From contig CAVPHV010000017.1 of NCBI GenBank assembly GCA_963704825.1, forward strand, positions 186,001-250,000: 64,000 bases of DNA, in the 5' to 3' direction. This DNA is from CAVPHV01 sp963704825. Lineage in GTDB: Bacteria > Actinomycetota > Acidimicrobiia > Spongiisociales > UBA5794. The number at the start of each line of letters is the position of its first letter. The first letter of the stretch is position 1. Both the position numbers and the translations under genes were made by a program. The notes below the pieces were generated by a model, which had not been told where the DNA came from, searched no databases, and saw only the letters and a list, made by a program, of their open reading frames with translations. Below are positions 57,084-64,000 of this stretch, in pieces.

Positions 57084-57764
57084 GTGCACATTCCGGACGG
57101 GTTCATCAACCCCGGTGTCTCCGCCGCCGCCGGCGTGGTGGCGGCCGGTGGCTTTGGCGTTGCCGTGCGTCGGGCTCGGGCCTACCTCACGGAGCGGCTT
57201 GTCCCGTTGGCGGCACTGGTCGCCGCATTTGTGTTTGCGGCCCAGATGATCAACTTTCCCGTTCTTCCCGGCATGAGCGGCCATCTCATCGGAGGAGTGC
57301 TCGCCGCCGTGCTGGTTGGCCCGGCCGCCGGCTACATCGTGATGAGCATCGTCCTGATCGTCCAGGCGCTCGTCTTCGCCGACGGCGGCCTCTCTGCCCT
57401 TGGGCTCAACATCGTGAACATGGGCCTGGTTGGAGCGGTTGGTGGCTACTACGTGTTCCGCGCCCTGATGCGGGCGACCGGAAATCGTCGCGGCCGTGTC
57501 CCGATGGTCGCCGGATTTGCCGCCTTCGTCTCGGTGCCGATGGCGGCAGTCGCCTTCGCCGTCGAGTTCGCTCTCGGCGGTACCGCCGAGAGCCTGTCGA
57601 TGGGCGCCATCCTCTGGGCACTGCTCACAACCCACACCCTGATCGGGATCGGCGAGGGCCTCATCACGGCTTTGGTGCTTGGTGCGGTGATGTCCGCTCG
57701 ACCCGATCTCGTGTACGGCTCGCCGAGCTTCTCCGGGCGCCGGGCCGAGGAGTCGGTCCGATGA
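57084..57764 (+). CDS. NikM/CbiM: substrate-specific component of a nickel/cobalt ECF transporter
   Basis: A 226-residue membrane protein. The extreme N-terminus MHIPDGFINP is the metal site of CbiM/NikM (the N-terminal amine, His2 and a further His bind Ni2+ or Co2+); MSGHLIGGVLAAVLVGPAAG and FADGGLSALGLNIVNMGLVG are family segments. GTG start at 57084 with AGGAG at 57074-57078 is required to expose the Met-His end. It overlaps the next gene by ATGA. Whether nickel or cobalt is carried is suggested by the Nur-like box (nickel), not by the protein itself. Confidence 0.92.
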   Translation: MHIPDGFINPGVSAAAGVVAAGGFGVAVRRARAYLTERLVPLAALVAAFVFAAQMINFPVLPGMSGHLIGGVLAAVLVGPAAGYIVMSIVLIVQALVFADGGLSALGLNIVNMGLVGAVGGYYVFRALMRATGNRRGRVPMVAGFAAFVSVPMAAVAFAVEFALGGTAESLSMGAILWALLTTHTLIGIGEGLITALVLGAVMSARPDLVYGSPSFSGRRAEESVR

Positions 57765-58093
57765 GTTCCGGGGGACGGCGGCGCAACGTGGCACTGTTCG
57801 TCGGGGCCTTGGCGCTGGTTCTGGTGACTGCCGTTGGGCTCTCGCAGATTGCGTCGGATCAACCCGATGGGCTCGAGTACGTCGCCGACCAGGAAGGCTT
57901 CGCCGAGTCGGCGGATGAGCATGTCCTGGCCGAGACGCCGCTGGCCGACTACGGCGGGAATCTCGACGGAGCCGATTCGACCAACGTCGCGCTCGCCGGC
58001 CTCGTCGGGGTACTCGTCACCTTGGGCCTCGGGTTTGGAGTCTTCTGGCTCGTCCGAGCGGGTGGCACGCCACCCAAATCGGCCGGGAGTTGA
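57761..58093 (+). CDS. NikN/CbiN-like PDGLE-domain protein
   Basis: A 110-residue protein with two transmembrane helices (VALFVGALALVLVTAVGLSQ and VALAGLVGVLVTLGLGFGVF) flanking an external loop that contains QPDGLEYVADQEGF, the PDGLE signature of the small auxiliary subunit of nickel/cobalt ECF transporters, needed for metal insertion into the M subunit. Coupled to nikM by ATGA; one base lies between its stop and the next GTG. Confidence 0.88.
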   Translation: MSSGGRRRNVALFVGALALVLVTAVGLSQIASDQPDGLEYVADQEGFAESADEHVLAETPLADYGGNLDGADSTNVALAGLVGVLVTLGLGFGVFWLVRAGGTPPKSAGS

Positions 58094-58094
58094 G

Positions 58095-58859
58095 GTGGCG
58101 GGCGGTCACGTCCACGCGCTCTACCGTCACGGTCACTCCGTTGTGCATCGGATGGCGCCGCAGATCAAGGTTCTCGCGGCATTTGGGTTCGTGCTCGCCG
58201 TGGTCGTCACCCCACGCGAGGCTTTCTGGGCGTTTGGCCTGTACCTCGTGGCGCTGATACTCCTCATGGCCATCACGCGACTCCCGATGCGCTTTGTCCT
58301 GCGCCGGATGGTGGTCGAGATCCCGTTCTTGGTTGTTGCCGTCATGCTCCCGTTGTTTGGATCGGGGGATCGGATCGACGTTCTAGGCGTGTCGCTGTCC
58401 GAACAAGGGCTCTGGGACATGTGGAACCTCTTGGCCAAGGCCACCCTGGGCCTGCTCACCGCCATCGTTCTCGGGGCCACCACCCAGGTACCGGACTTGC
58501 TCAAGGGGCTCGACGCCCTCCACGTTCCCGCGGTCGTCACCGCCATCATCTCGTTCATGGTTCGCTACGTCGATGTCATCCTCGGCGAGTTCTCCCGAAT
58601 GCAGGTGGCGATGGCGTCGCGGGGCCACGAGGTCCGCTCGGTGATGGGGTGGCGTCCGTACGCCAAGACGTTTGGCGCAATGTTCGTGCGCACCTACGAA
58701 CGCGGCGAACGGGTCTACCTGGCGATGGCGTCGCGGGGCTACTCGGGGACCATGCCGGCGTCGATGCGAGTTCCGGCTCCGGCTCGGCAGTGGGTCGTCG
58801 GGCTGGGACTGGTCGCGGCCGCCTGGCTGGTGGCGTACGCCGCATGGGCACAGCAATGA
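58095..58859 (+). CDS. CbiQ/NikQ: ECF transporter transmembrane (T) component
   Basis: A 254-residue T component. Helices in the first 120 residues (IKVLAAFGFVLAVVVTPREA; EIPFLVVAVMLPLFGSG) are followed by the two coupling helices with the Ala-Arg-Gly motifs that contact the ATPase: QVAMASRGHEVRSV and YLAMASRGYSGTM. GTG 58095 lies just after the nikN stop, with GGGAG upstream. It overlaps the ATPase gene by ATGA. Confidence 0.9.
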   Translation: MAGGHVHALYRHGHSVVHRMAPQIKVLAAFGFVLAVVVTPREAFWAFGLYLVALILLMAITRLPMRFVLRRMVVEIPFLVVAVMLPLFGSGDRIDVLGVSLSEQGLWDMWNLLAKATLGLLTAIVLGATTQVPDLLKGLDALHVPAVVTAIISFMVRYVDVILGEFSRMQVAMASRGHEVRSVMGWRPYAKTFGAMFVRTYERGERVYLAMASRGYSGTMPASMRVPAPARQWVVGLGLVAAAWLVAYAAWAQQ

Positions 58860-59590
58860 CGGCGCCGGTGATCGCGGTGGACGGCCTCGACTTCGTGTAC
58901 CCGGACGGTACTGCGGCGCTCGAGGGGATCTACCTCCACGTTCATCGCGGCGAGCGCATCGCTTTGCTGGGACCGAACGGAGCCGGCAAGACGACGTTGG
59001 TGCTCCACCTCAACGGCATCCACATGCCTCAGCAGGGCACGATTGATGTTTCAGGGTTGCGGCTCGATGGAGACTCGGTGATGGAGATTCGGCGACGGGT
59101 CGGCATCGTCTTCCAGGATCCCGACGATCAATTGTTCATGACGACCGTCCGCGAGGACGTCGCGTTCGGCCCCCGCAACCTCGGACTCACGGGTGACGAG
59201 CTGAGCCGGCGGGTCGCTCTTGCCTTGGCCGCGGTCGAGGTGGACGATCTTGCCGATCGGCCGCCGTCGCACCTTTCATTCGGGCAGAAACGCCGGGTGG
59301 CCATCGCCGGAGTGCTCGCCATGGACCCCGAGATCATCATCCTCGACGAGCCGACCTCGAACCTCGATCCGGCAAGCCGACGGGAGCTGTCGGCGACCCT
59401 GCAGGGCCTCGATGTGACTCAGATGATCGTCACCCACGACCTGCTGTACGCGTTGGAACTGTGTGAACGTGCGGTGATCCTCGACCGGGGGGCCATCGTC
59501 GCCGACGGGCCAACCCGGGAGTTGCTCGCCGACACCGATCTGCTCGAGCGCCATCGGCTGGCCCTCCCCACCGGAGTGCGCCTCGCATGA
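58856..59590 (+). CDS. CbiO/NikO: ECF transporter ATPase
   Basis: A 244-residue ATP-binding protein. Walker A is LLGPNGAGKTTLVLHL, Q loop IVFQDPDDQLF, signature LSFGQKRRVAIAG (the LSFGQ form common in ECF A components), Walker B IIILDEPTSNLD and H loop IVTHDLLYAL. Only one ATPase gene is present, so a homodimer is expected, as in CbiMNQO/NikMNQO. It ends at a 15-base-pair hairpin. Confidence 0.93.
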   Translation: MTAPVIAVDGLDFVYPDGTAALEGIYLHVHRGERIALLGPNGAGKTTLVLHLNGIHMPQQGTIDVSGLRLDGDSVMEIRRRVGIVFQDPDDQLFMTTVREDVAFGPRNLGLTGDELSRRVALALAAVEVDDLADRPPSHLSFGQKRRVAIAGVLAMDPEIIILDEPTSNLDPASRRELSATLQGLDVTQMIVTHDLLYALELCERAVILDRGAIVADGPTRELLADTDLLERHRLALPTGVRLA

Positions 59591-59642
59591 CGTTCCGGCG
59601 TGGCTGAGGTACCAGAAAACGCGCTCGAGCCACGCCGGAACG
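59591..59642. terminator. Perfect 15-bp hairpin between converging genes
   Basis: CGTTCCGGCGTGGCT (59591-59605) pairs without mismatch with AGCCACGCCGGAACG (59628-59642) around a 22-base loop. It begins immediately after the nikO-like stop and ends one base before the stop of the converging gene, so it fills the whole gap. A bidirectional terminator is the obvious role although no T tract is present. Confidence 0.7.
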
Positions 59643-59643
59643 G

Positions 59644-59991
59644 TCAGTCGCAGGGTCCGTCGCTCTGGGCGACCTCGAGGACTTTGCGCACCGATCTTCC
59701 GGCGTCCAGCCAGCCCAGCGGCGACATCGTGGCAAGCATTGGGTGCGGCCTTGCCAGCCAATCGGCGATGGCGATGTCGTCGTGGTCGGTCTTGAGCGCT
59801 CCAACAACTTCTGCCACTTCGGGACGAATCCCGGCGGCGCCGAATTGGAACTCGAAATACGCCTCGGGGAGCCAGATGCTGGTAACGCGCAACAAGTCGT
59901 GCCGCGCCAGCAACGACCGGCCGCGCAGATCCGCCTGGTTTGCGGCGGCGGATCTGGTCAGGAAAGGCCCAAGGAGCACGCGTTCTGTCAT
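59644..59991 (-). CDS. Small HTH plus DUF2384-like (antitoxin Xre/MbcA-type) protein
   Basis: A 115-residue protein. VLLGPFLTRSAAANQADLRG looks like a minimal helix-turn-helix, followed by LLRVTSIWLPEAYFEFQF. The C-terminal part, IADWLARPHPMLATMSPLGW then LDAGRSVRKVLEVAQ, resembles the W-x-PNxxL-x-PxxLL pattern of the toxin-binding domain in Xre/ParS/MbcA antitoxins. No RES/MbcT-like toxin gene adjoins it, so it may be a solitary regulator. An upstream start at 60030 is possible. The gap 60031-60114 shows nothing. Confidence 0.65.
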   Translation of the reverse strand: MTERVLLGPFLTRSAAANQADLRGRSLLARHDLLRVTSIWLPEAYFEFQFGAAGIRPEVAEVVGALKTDHDDIAIADWLARPHPMLATMSPLGWLDAGRSVRKVLEVAQSDGPCD

Positions 59992-60114
59992 CACTACCCA
60001 ACTACCGGGACCTGTCTGGTGCCGGTCCATATTGCAGGGTGCGCATTCGACGACCTCCGAGACAGGGGCGAACGCCCTGCAATGTGTACCGGCAGACCCT
60101 TGAGAAGGGGAGGC

Positions 60115-60255
60115 TCAGTCGCGCCCTAGCGGGGCCTGAGCTTCCCTTTCGTGGTCGACGTAGTGACTGCCGCTGACGTCGATCACCACCCGGTCAATGA
60201 TTCCGCCGGTGGACTCAAACGGTGCAGCGTAGTCCGGAGACACCGGTGGCAAGCT
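60115..60255 (-). pseudogene. Remnant of an arylsulfatase C-terminus
   Basis: On the minus strand the last ~45 codons before the stop at 60115 read DDSLPPVSPDYAAPFESTGG, then IIDRVVIDVSGSHYVDHERE and AQAPLGRD. Arylsulfatases of the actinobacterial type end with the same pattern: PVSxDYxxPFxFTGTIxxVVIDVSG, then DHEAEMRxAMARQ. Upstream the frame loses all similarity and collides with the cytidylate-kinase-like gene, and the sulfatase catalytic domain is absent. This is a decayed end fragment left by a deletion or rearrangement. Confidence 0.55.
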
Positions 60256-60305
60256 GTCATCTCCGTCGAGGGCATGCCTCCCGGGAATCCGCCGTGGGCG
60301 GAGCT

Positions 60306-61022
60306 TCAGCCGACGCGCGGATCGTCTGCAAGCCGTTGCTCCACCAAGACAACGACGGCGGCCGCGATGTCCTGGTATGAGACCGTTGCCGTGTTGAACG
60401 TCGCGTCGTAGTTGGTCGGGTCGCCGACGTCGATCTGGAAGTTGATCTTGAGGAGCCGGGCCCGGTGGGTGTCTCGCTTCTTCATGAGAACGCGAGCCGC
60501 TCGTTCGTTGAGATCGTGGATCTCCATCAACCGGTGGACCCGATGGTCCTCGGGGGCGACAAGGCGGAGGGCAACCCCGTAGGGCATCCCTTTGGTCACC
60601 TGGGACCCGCCCCGGCCGACAATGACGGCCTTGCCGAGAGTGGCCAACGCCCGTACGACTCGAAAGACCCGATTCATCACAACATCCTGGTGGAGCTGCG
60701 TGCCCATCATCTGGCGGAAGAACTCGTCGGTCCGCGAGCGGTACTCCTCCTCCTGCATTGCATCGATCGACGATGCATAGCGCGGGTCCTCGGCGACGAT
60801 CTCGCACAATCGTTGGTCGAACACCTTCCAGCCGCCGAAGAGGTCGCGGTCGTCGTGATGGGCGAACGCTTCGAGGAGGGCATCGGCCAGGGAGTGGCCG
60901 CCGGCCCCGGCTTGGCGGGAGATGGTGATGAACGGCTGGGGTCGTGGCTCAGTTGTGCGCTGAGCCTCCTCGGCGGCCATCTGCGCCCTGATGAAGAGGT
61001 CGATGCCCTCGATGTGTCTCAT
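60306..61022 (-). CDS. Cytidylate-kinase-like P-loop protein
   Basis: A 238-residue protein of the cytidylate kinase-like (Cytidylate_kin2) family. ITISRQAGAGGHSLADALLE has a phosphate-binding loop that is degenerate compared with GxxxxGK[ST]; KAVIVGRGGSQVTKGMPYGV and NLNERAARVLMKKRDTHRAR (approximately) are the family's nucleotide and LID-like segments; NFQIDVGDPTNYDATFNTA is the conserved C-terminal motif. Function is not established; nucleotide or coenzyme phosphorylation is expected. GGAG precedes ATG 61022. Confidence 0.82.
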   Translation of the reverse strand: MRHIEGIDLFIRAQMAAEEAQRTTEPRPQPFITISRQAGAGGHSLADALLEAFAHHDDRDLFGGWKVFDQRLCEIVAEDPRYASSIDAMQEEEYRSRTDEFFRQMMGTQLHQDVVMNRVFRVVRALATLGKAVIVGRGGSQVTKGMPYGVALRLVAPEDHRVHRLMEIHDLNERAARVLMKKRDTHRARLLKINFQIDVGDPTNYDATFNTATVSYQDIAAAVVVLVEQRLADDPRVG

Positions 61023-61097
61023 GGCGACTCCACGACACCACAGGCGTCGCTCGCCCACCAGGGTCGGGAGGCCCTTACTGTGGCGGCCTTGGTCCGG

Positions 61098-61943
61098 TCA
61101 GGGGCGGGGCGGGCCCTCCATCACTCGCGCCAGCCATTCTTCGGGACTTCCCGCCGTCCCCGGGATCCATCCCTCACGCCACCAGGTAGCGCCGGCGTCT
61201 TCGAGTGCAGCGAGGTAGTCGCCGTGGCGGTCGTCCTCATCGAGGGCCGCCCCGCCGGGAGCGACATCGAAGTGGTGATCGGACTCGCGGTGCGCCTTGA
61301 CGTAGGCCACGATCTCGGCCAGCACACCGGCCGTCATCGGCTCGAACTCGTAGCCGTCTGAGATGATCGGGACGACGCCGTCCCAACAGGCGGCCCGCCG
61401 GAAGGGCCGTCGTTTCGGCCACATCCCGGCTACCCAGATTGGGATGCGTGGTTTCTGGACCGGAGTCGGCAGGAACGTGACCGGCTCGACCTGGTAGTGG
61501 TCGCCCTCAAACGAGAACAACTCGCCGCTCCACAAGCCGGTAAGGACGGTGAGGCCTTCGTCGAGCATGTCCGCCCTGGTGCGCAGATCAACCTCGCCGT
61601 GGAACCGGGTGAACTCTGGGTCTGTCGGCCACCCGAGTCCGACGCCGAGGATGAAACGACCCTGGGACAGGAGGTCAATGCTCACGGTCTCGCGCGCCAG
61701 CTTCCAGGGGTGGCGGCGGGGGATCGGCGTGACCATCGGCATCAGCGTGATTCGCTCGGTCACGGTCGCGGCGGCAGCGAGCGAGATCCACGGATCGGCA
61801 ACCTCGGCTCCGTCCCACACGATGATGTGGTCCCAGATCGAGAGGCCGTCCCAGCCGACGTCTTCGATTCTGCGGGCAAACTCGGCAACTTCGCCGGGAT
61901 CCGACCACGGGCCGAAATTGGGGATGTCGACCGCATACTTCAT
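61098..61943 (-). CDS. LLM-class F420/flavin-dependent oxidoreductase
   Basis: A 281-residue luciferase-like TIM-barrel oxidoreductase: KYAVDIPNFGPWSDPGEVAE, GWDGLSIWDHIIV, TERITLMPMVTPIPRRHPWK and LSQGRFILGVGLGWPTDPEF are the family's successive strands. In actinobacteria this class mostly uses F420, but FMN cannot be excluded. Substrate unknown. It lies 28 bases after the tryptophanase start on the same strand side, that is downstream of it, so the two may be co-transcribed. Confidence 0.88.
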   Translation of the reverse strand: MKYAVDIPNFGPWSDPGEVAEFARRIEDVGWDGLSIWDHIIVWDGAEVADPWISLAAAATVTERITLMPMVTPIPRRHPWKLARETVSIDLLSQGRFILGVGLGWPTDPEFTRFHGEVDLRTRADMLDEGLTVLTGLWSGELFSFEGDHYQVEPVTFLPTPVQKPRIPIWVAGMWPKRRPFRRAACWDGVVPIISDGYEFEPMTAGVLAEIVAYVKAHRESDHHFDVAPGGAALDEDDRHGDYLAALEDAGATWWREGWIPGTAGSPEEWLARVMEGPPRP

Positions 61944-61971
61944 GGAGTCACCGCCTTGTCGAGGGTCGCGA

Positions 61972-63351
61972 TCATGTCATTGGTTCAAACCGCGCGGTGA
62001 AGTGCCGCAGCCATGGGGCCTGTTCGACGATCCGGTAACCGCGCAGCGATTCGGCTCTCGCGGCCACGGCGATGACGACTTCGCCGACGAAGTCGATGTG
62101 ACTCTGGGTGTAGGTTCGCCGCGGGATGGCGAGGCGCACCAGTTCCATGGCCGCCGCCTCGTCGGGTTCGCCGGCCCGGGTCCGCCCAAACATGACGGTT
62201 CCGATCTCGACGCCGCGTACTCCGCCCTCCCGGTACAACTCAACGGCGAGCGACTGCGCCGGATACTCGTGCGGCGGAATGTGGGGAAGGAATGCCTTGG
62301 CGTCGAGGTAGACGGCGTGGCCGCCGGGAGGTCGCACGATGGGGACGCCCGCCCCGAGCACCTTCTCGGCGAGGTACTCAGTCGATCGGATCCGGTATCT
62401 GAGGTAGTCCTCGTCGAGTACTTCCTCGAGACCTTGAGCGATCGCTTCGAGGTCGTAGCCGGCTAATCCGCCGTAGGTAGGGAACCCCTCGGTCAGGATG
62501 AGCAGATTGCGACAGCCTGCGGCCACCTCGGGATCATTGAGCGCCACAAAACCACCGATGTTGGCCAGGCCGTCCTTCTTCGCCGACATCGTGCAGCCGT
62601 CGGCAATGGAGAACATCTCGCGGGCGATCTCCTCGGGTGTCTTGTCCGCGTATCCCGGTTCGCGCAGTCTGATGAACCAGGCGTTCTCGGCGAAGCGGCA
62701 GGCGTCGAGGAAGAGGGGGATCCCGTACTCGTCGCAGACGGCGCGCACCTCGCGCAGGTTCTGCATCGAAACCGGTTGGCCGCCACCTGAGTTGTTGGTG
62801 ACGGTGACCATCACCATCGGAATCCGCTCGCGGCCGACGTCTTCGATGGTCGCCCGCAACGCGGCTACGTCCATGTTGCCCTTGAAGGGGAGCACGGTCG
62901 CCGGGTCGGTCCCCCCCGGGATGACCAAGTCGCGGGCCTCCGCCCCCTGATACTCGACGTTGGCCCTGGTCGTGTCGAAGTGGGTGTTGTTGGGTACCAC
63001 GTCGCCGGCCTTGACGGTGACCGAGAACAGGATGCGCTCCGCGGCTCTGCCCTGATGGGTCGGGATGATCTCGTCGAAACCGGTGAGATTCTTCACCGCC
63101 TCCTCGAAGCGGTAGAACGAGCGACTGCCGGCGTACGACTCATCGCCGACCATCATCCCGGCCCACTGCTTGGCCGACATGGCCCCGGTACCCGAGTCGG
63201 TCAGCAGGTCGATGATGACTTCCTCGGCGTGGAGTCCGAACAGGTTGTAGCCGGCCCGTTGCAGGGCGGCTTCTCGTTGCTCCGGGGTTGGGAAGTCGAT
63301 GGCCTGCGTGCTGTGGATCTTGAATGGCTCGATGATCGTGCGGTACGGCAA
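61972..63351 (-). CDS. tnaA: Tryptophanase
   Basis: A 459-residue PLP enzyme splitting L-tryptophan into indole, pyruvate and ammonia. TMSAKKDGLANIGGF carries the cofactor Lys; HQGRAAERILFS and FPTYGGLAGYDLEAIA are family segments. It can be told from tyrosine phenol-lyase by two places: VRGVEIGTVMFGR has Ile where the lyase has the substrate-binding Arg, and WLRHFTARF has the His of TnaA rather than the lyase Phe. The start is TTG 63351, preceded by GGAAGGAC. No TnaC-type leader peptide or tryptophan permease is visible. Confidence 0.92.
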   Translation of the reverse strand: MPYRTIIEPFKIHSTQAIDFPTPEQREAALQRAGYNLFGLHAEEVIIDLLTDSGTGAMSAKQWAGMMVGDESYAGSRSFYRFEEAVKNLTGFDEIIPTHQGRAAERILFSVTVKAGDVVPNNTHFDTTRANVEYQGAEARDLVIPGGTDPATVLPFKGNMDVAALRATIEDVGRERIPMVMVTVTNNSGGGQPVSMQNLREVRAVCDEYGIPLFLDACRFAENAWFIRLREPGYADKTPEEIAREMFSIADGCTMSAKKDGLANIGGFVALNDPEVAAGCRNLLILTEGFPTYGGLAGYDLEAIAQGLEEVLDEDYLRYRIRSTEYLAEKVLGAGVPIVRPPGGHAVYLDAKAFLPHIPPHEYPAQSLAVELYREGGVRGVEIGTVMFGRTRAGEPDEAAAMELVRLAIPRRTYTQSHIDFVGEVVIAVAARAESLRGYRIVEQAPWLRHFTARFEPMT

Positions 63352-63437
63352 TGGGGTCCGTCCTTCCTGCGTCCAGCAACGAGTCTGCCAGGTCCGGCGG
63401 TGTCATGAACAGGGCATCTGGACCCTGCTCGACTATC

Positions 63438-63467
63438 GATGGGGCGGCCCCGAAGGGCCGCCCCATC
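63438..63467 (-). terminator. Terminator with UUCG tetraloop
   Basis: GATGGGGCGGCCC and GGGCCGCCCCATC form a perfect 13-base-pair stem; on the minus strand the loop is TTCG closed by C-G, the extra-stable C(UUCG)G tetraloop. It lies 24 bases after the stop of the minus-strand gene to its right and upstream of tnaA, so it separates these transcripts. No T run follows. Confidence 0.75.
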
Positions 63468-63491
63468 AGATTGGACTGCAAGGTCGTGCCG

Positions 63492-64000
63492 TTACCGGCG
63501 GGGGAAGCCGCCCTTGGTGACGTCGATCCAGACCAGTCGATGGTCGGAGCTCACCGCGGGGAAGCCCGGTCCGGTGAGATAGAAGTACGGATCGTCGCTG
63601 GTGGGCCAGAAGATACCGGCATCAACCAGCTTCAGCGATCGGCTTGGCAGCACGTAGTCTGCTCGCAGGTTGCCGGGTCCACCGAACGCAGCCTCGGAGA
63701 AGTCCGCCGTGTCGAAGGCGGGATCACCGAGGTGGGTGTCGTTGGGTGGGCCCTGGCCCACCATCTCGACGCCGCCGGCGCTTGCCGGCGTGATCTTGGT
63801 GTTGACCTTCGGGCTGTCGAGCAATTGCTGGGGAGCTCCGGGGATCGAGTCGCCGTCAAAGGGATCGGCGTTCTGGTCTCCTGCGATCACGAACAAGGCA
63901 CCGGGCCACAGGCCGCCACGACGACCGTTGTCGTCGTAGATGTAGCGGCTGTGCTTGCCACCACGGATGTAATCGGCCCAGAATCTGATCTCGTCGAAGT
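63492..64000 (-). CDS. Endonuclease/exonuclease/phosphatase-family protein, C-terminal part (cut by right edge)
   Basis: The last 169 codons of a gene whose start lies beyond 64000. It begins in the window with FDEIRFWADYIRGGKHSRYI, then FVIAGDQNADPFDGDS (the GDxN metal/phosphate motif of the DNase I-like fold), LRADYVLPSRSLKLVDAGIF (second D-Y-V motif) and ends with VSSDHRLVWIDV, the catalytic S-D-H motif. The spacing fits a secreted or cell-surface phosphodiesterase/nuclease of this superfamily. The amino-terminal half, including any signal peptide, is not visible. Confidence 0.88.
   Translation of the reverse strand, partial: FDEIRFWADYIRGGKHSRYIYDDNGRRGGLWPGALFVIAGDQNADPFDGDSIPGAPQQLLDSPKVNTKITPASAGGVEMVGQGPPNDTHLGDPAFDTADFSEAAFGGPGNLRADYVLPSRSLKLVDAGIFWPTSDDPYFYLTGPGFPAVSSDHRLVWIDVTKGGFPRR

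Noticed and set aside
57800..57922. Long minus-strand open frame continuing the HAD gene upstream
   Set aside because: It lies antisense to the nikM/nikN genes, and its product is rich in His/Arg/Asp without conserved motifs.
59644..60114. Complete Xre-RES toxin-antitoxin pair
   Set aside because: No toxin reading frame adjoins the antitoxin-like gene on either strand.
61972..63351. Tyrosine phenol-lyase
   Set aside because: The substrate-binding Arg and Phe of the lyase are replaced by Ile and His, as in tryptophanase.

Overview
The window is chromosomal DNA of a high-G+C actinobacterium. Taxonomic pointers are a WhiB-family regulator, a DevS/DevR-like (DosS/DosR-like) two-component pair, a bacterial proteasome activator (Bpa), a mycothiol-amidase/deacetylase-type PIG-L protein, an F420-type LLM oxidoreductase, an OmpATb/ArfA-like membrane protein and a mycobacterial-type acyl-ACP desaturase. 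The mixture of oxidative metabolism with few strictly mycobacterial or streptomycete features would fit a deep-branching lineage such as Acidimicrobiia, but the species cannot be fixed from the sequence. No rRNA, tRNA, transposase, integrase or phage gene was seen. Genes are dense, many are joined by ATGA or GTGA overlaps, and a recurrent TAGGCT/TAGGTT-like -10 box often lies so close to the start codon that the mRNA is probably leaderless.

Layout. 1-5.8 kb: NhaA (cut by the left edge), a Na+/Ca2+ exchanger, PolX, a membrane-anchored sulfite-oxidase-like molybdoenzyme, a small HTH protein and Bpa. 5.8-11.6 kb: a hypoxia/dormancy-like block with a PPDK-like protein, a GAF histidine kinase, a NarL-type regulator preceded by a DevR-like box, a CBS-BON protein and WhiB. 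11.6-26.6 kb: SDR, GNAT/acyl-CoA-synthetase fusion, nitronate-monooxygenase-like protein, cyclophilin, desaturase, lipoprotein, DEAD-box helicase, ROK kinase, BrkB, HAD phosphatase, acyl-CoA dehydrogenase and a YCII protein. 26.6-27.2 kb: a gene-free stretch holding a candidate structured RNA with a strong terminator, then five 65-bp tandem repeats. 27.2-42 kb: PIG-L deacetylase, quinone reductase, fused E1 alpha/beta dehydrogenase, exported SlyD-like FKBP, cytochrome c, YbaK, a frameshifted asnA, DUF2252, an M20/HSL-lipase operon and threonine synthase. 42-50 kb: an orphan periplasmic binding lipoprotein coupled to an ArfA-like protein, a heterodimeric ABC exporter and MscS.

50.0-55.7 kb is the most unusual part: seven same-strand genes, almost all overlapping by four bases, encode a MauE-like membrane protein, a Tat-exported extremely Cys-rich protein resembling methylamine dehydrogenase light chain, a MauD-like thioredoxin, a 25-residue membrane peptide, a polytopic membrane protein, a 157-residue protein and a secreted double beta-propeller. 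Neither mauB nor mauG is present, and the second tryptophan needed for the TTQ cofactor is missing. A TTGACA promoter with a perfect dyad in its spacer drives the set.

55.8-64 kb: ArsC, a haloacid-dehalogenase-type HAD, a four-gene nickel/cobalt ECF transporter behind a Nur-like box, an antitoxin-like protein, an arylsulfatase remnant, a cytidylate-kinase-like protein, an LLM oxidoreductase, tryptophanase and the end of an endonuclease/exonuclease/phosphatase protein cut by the right edge.
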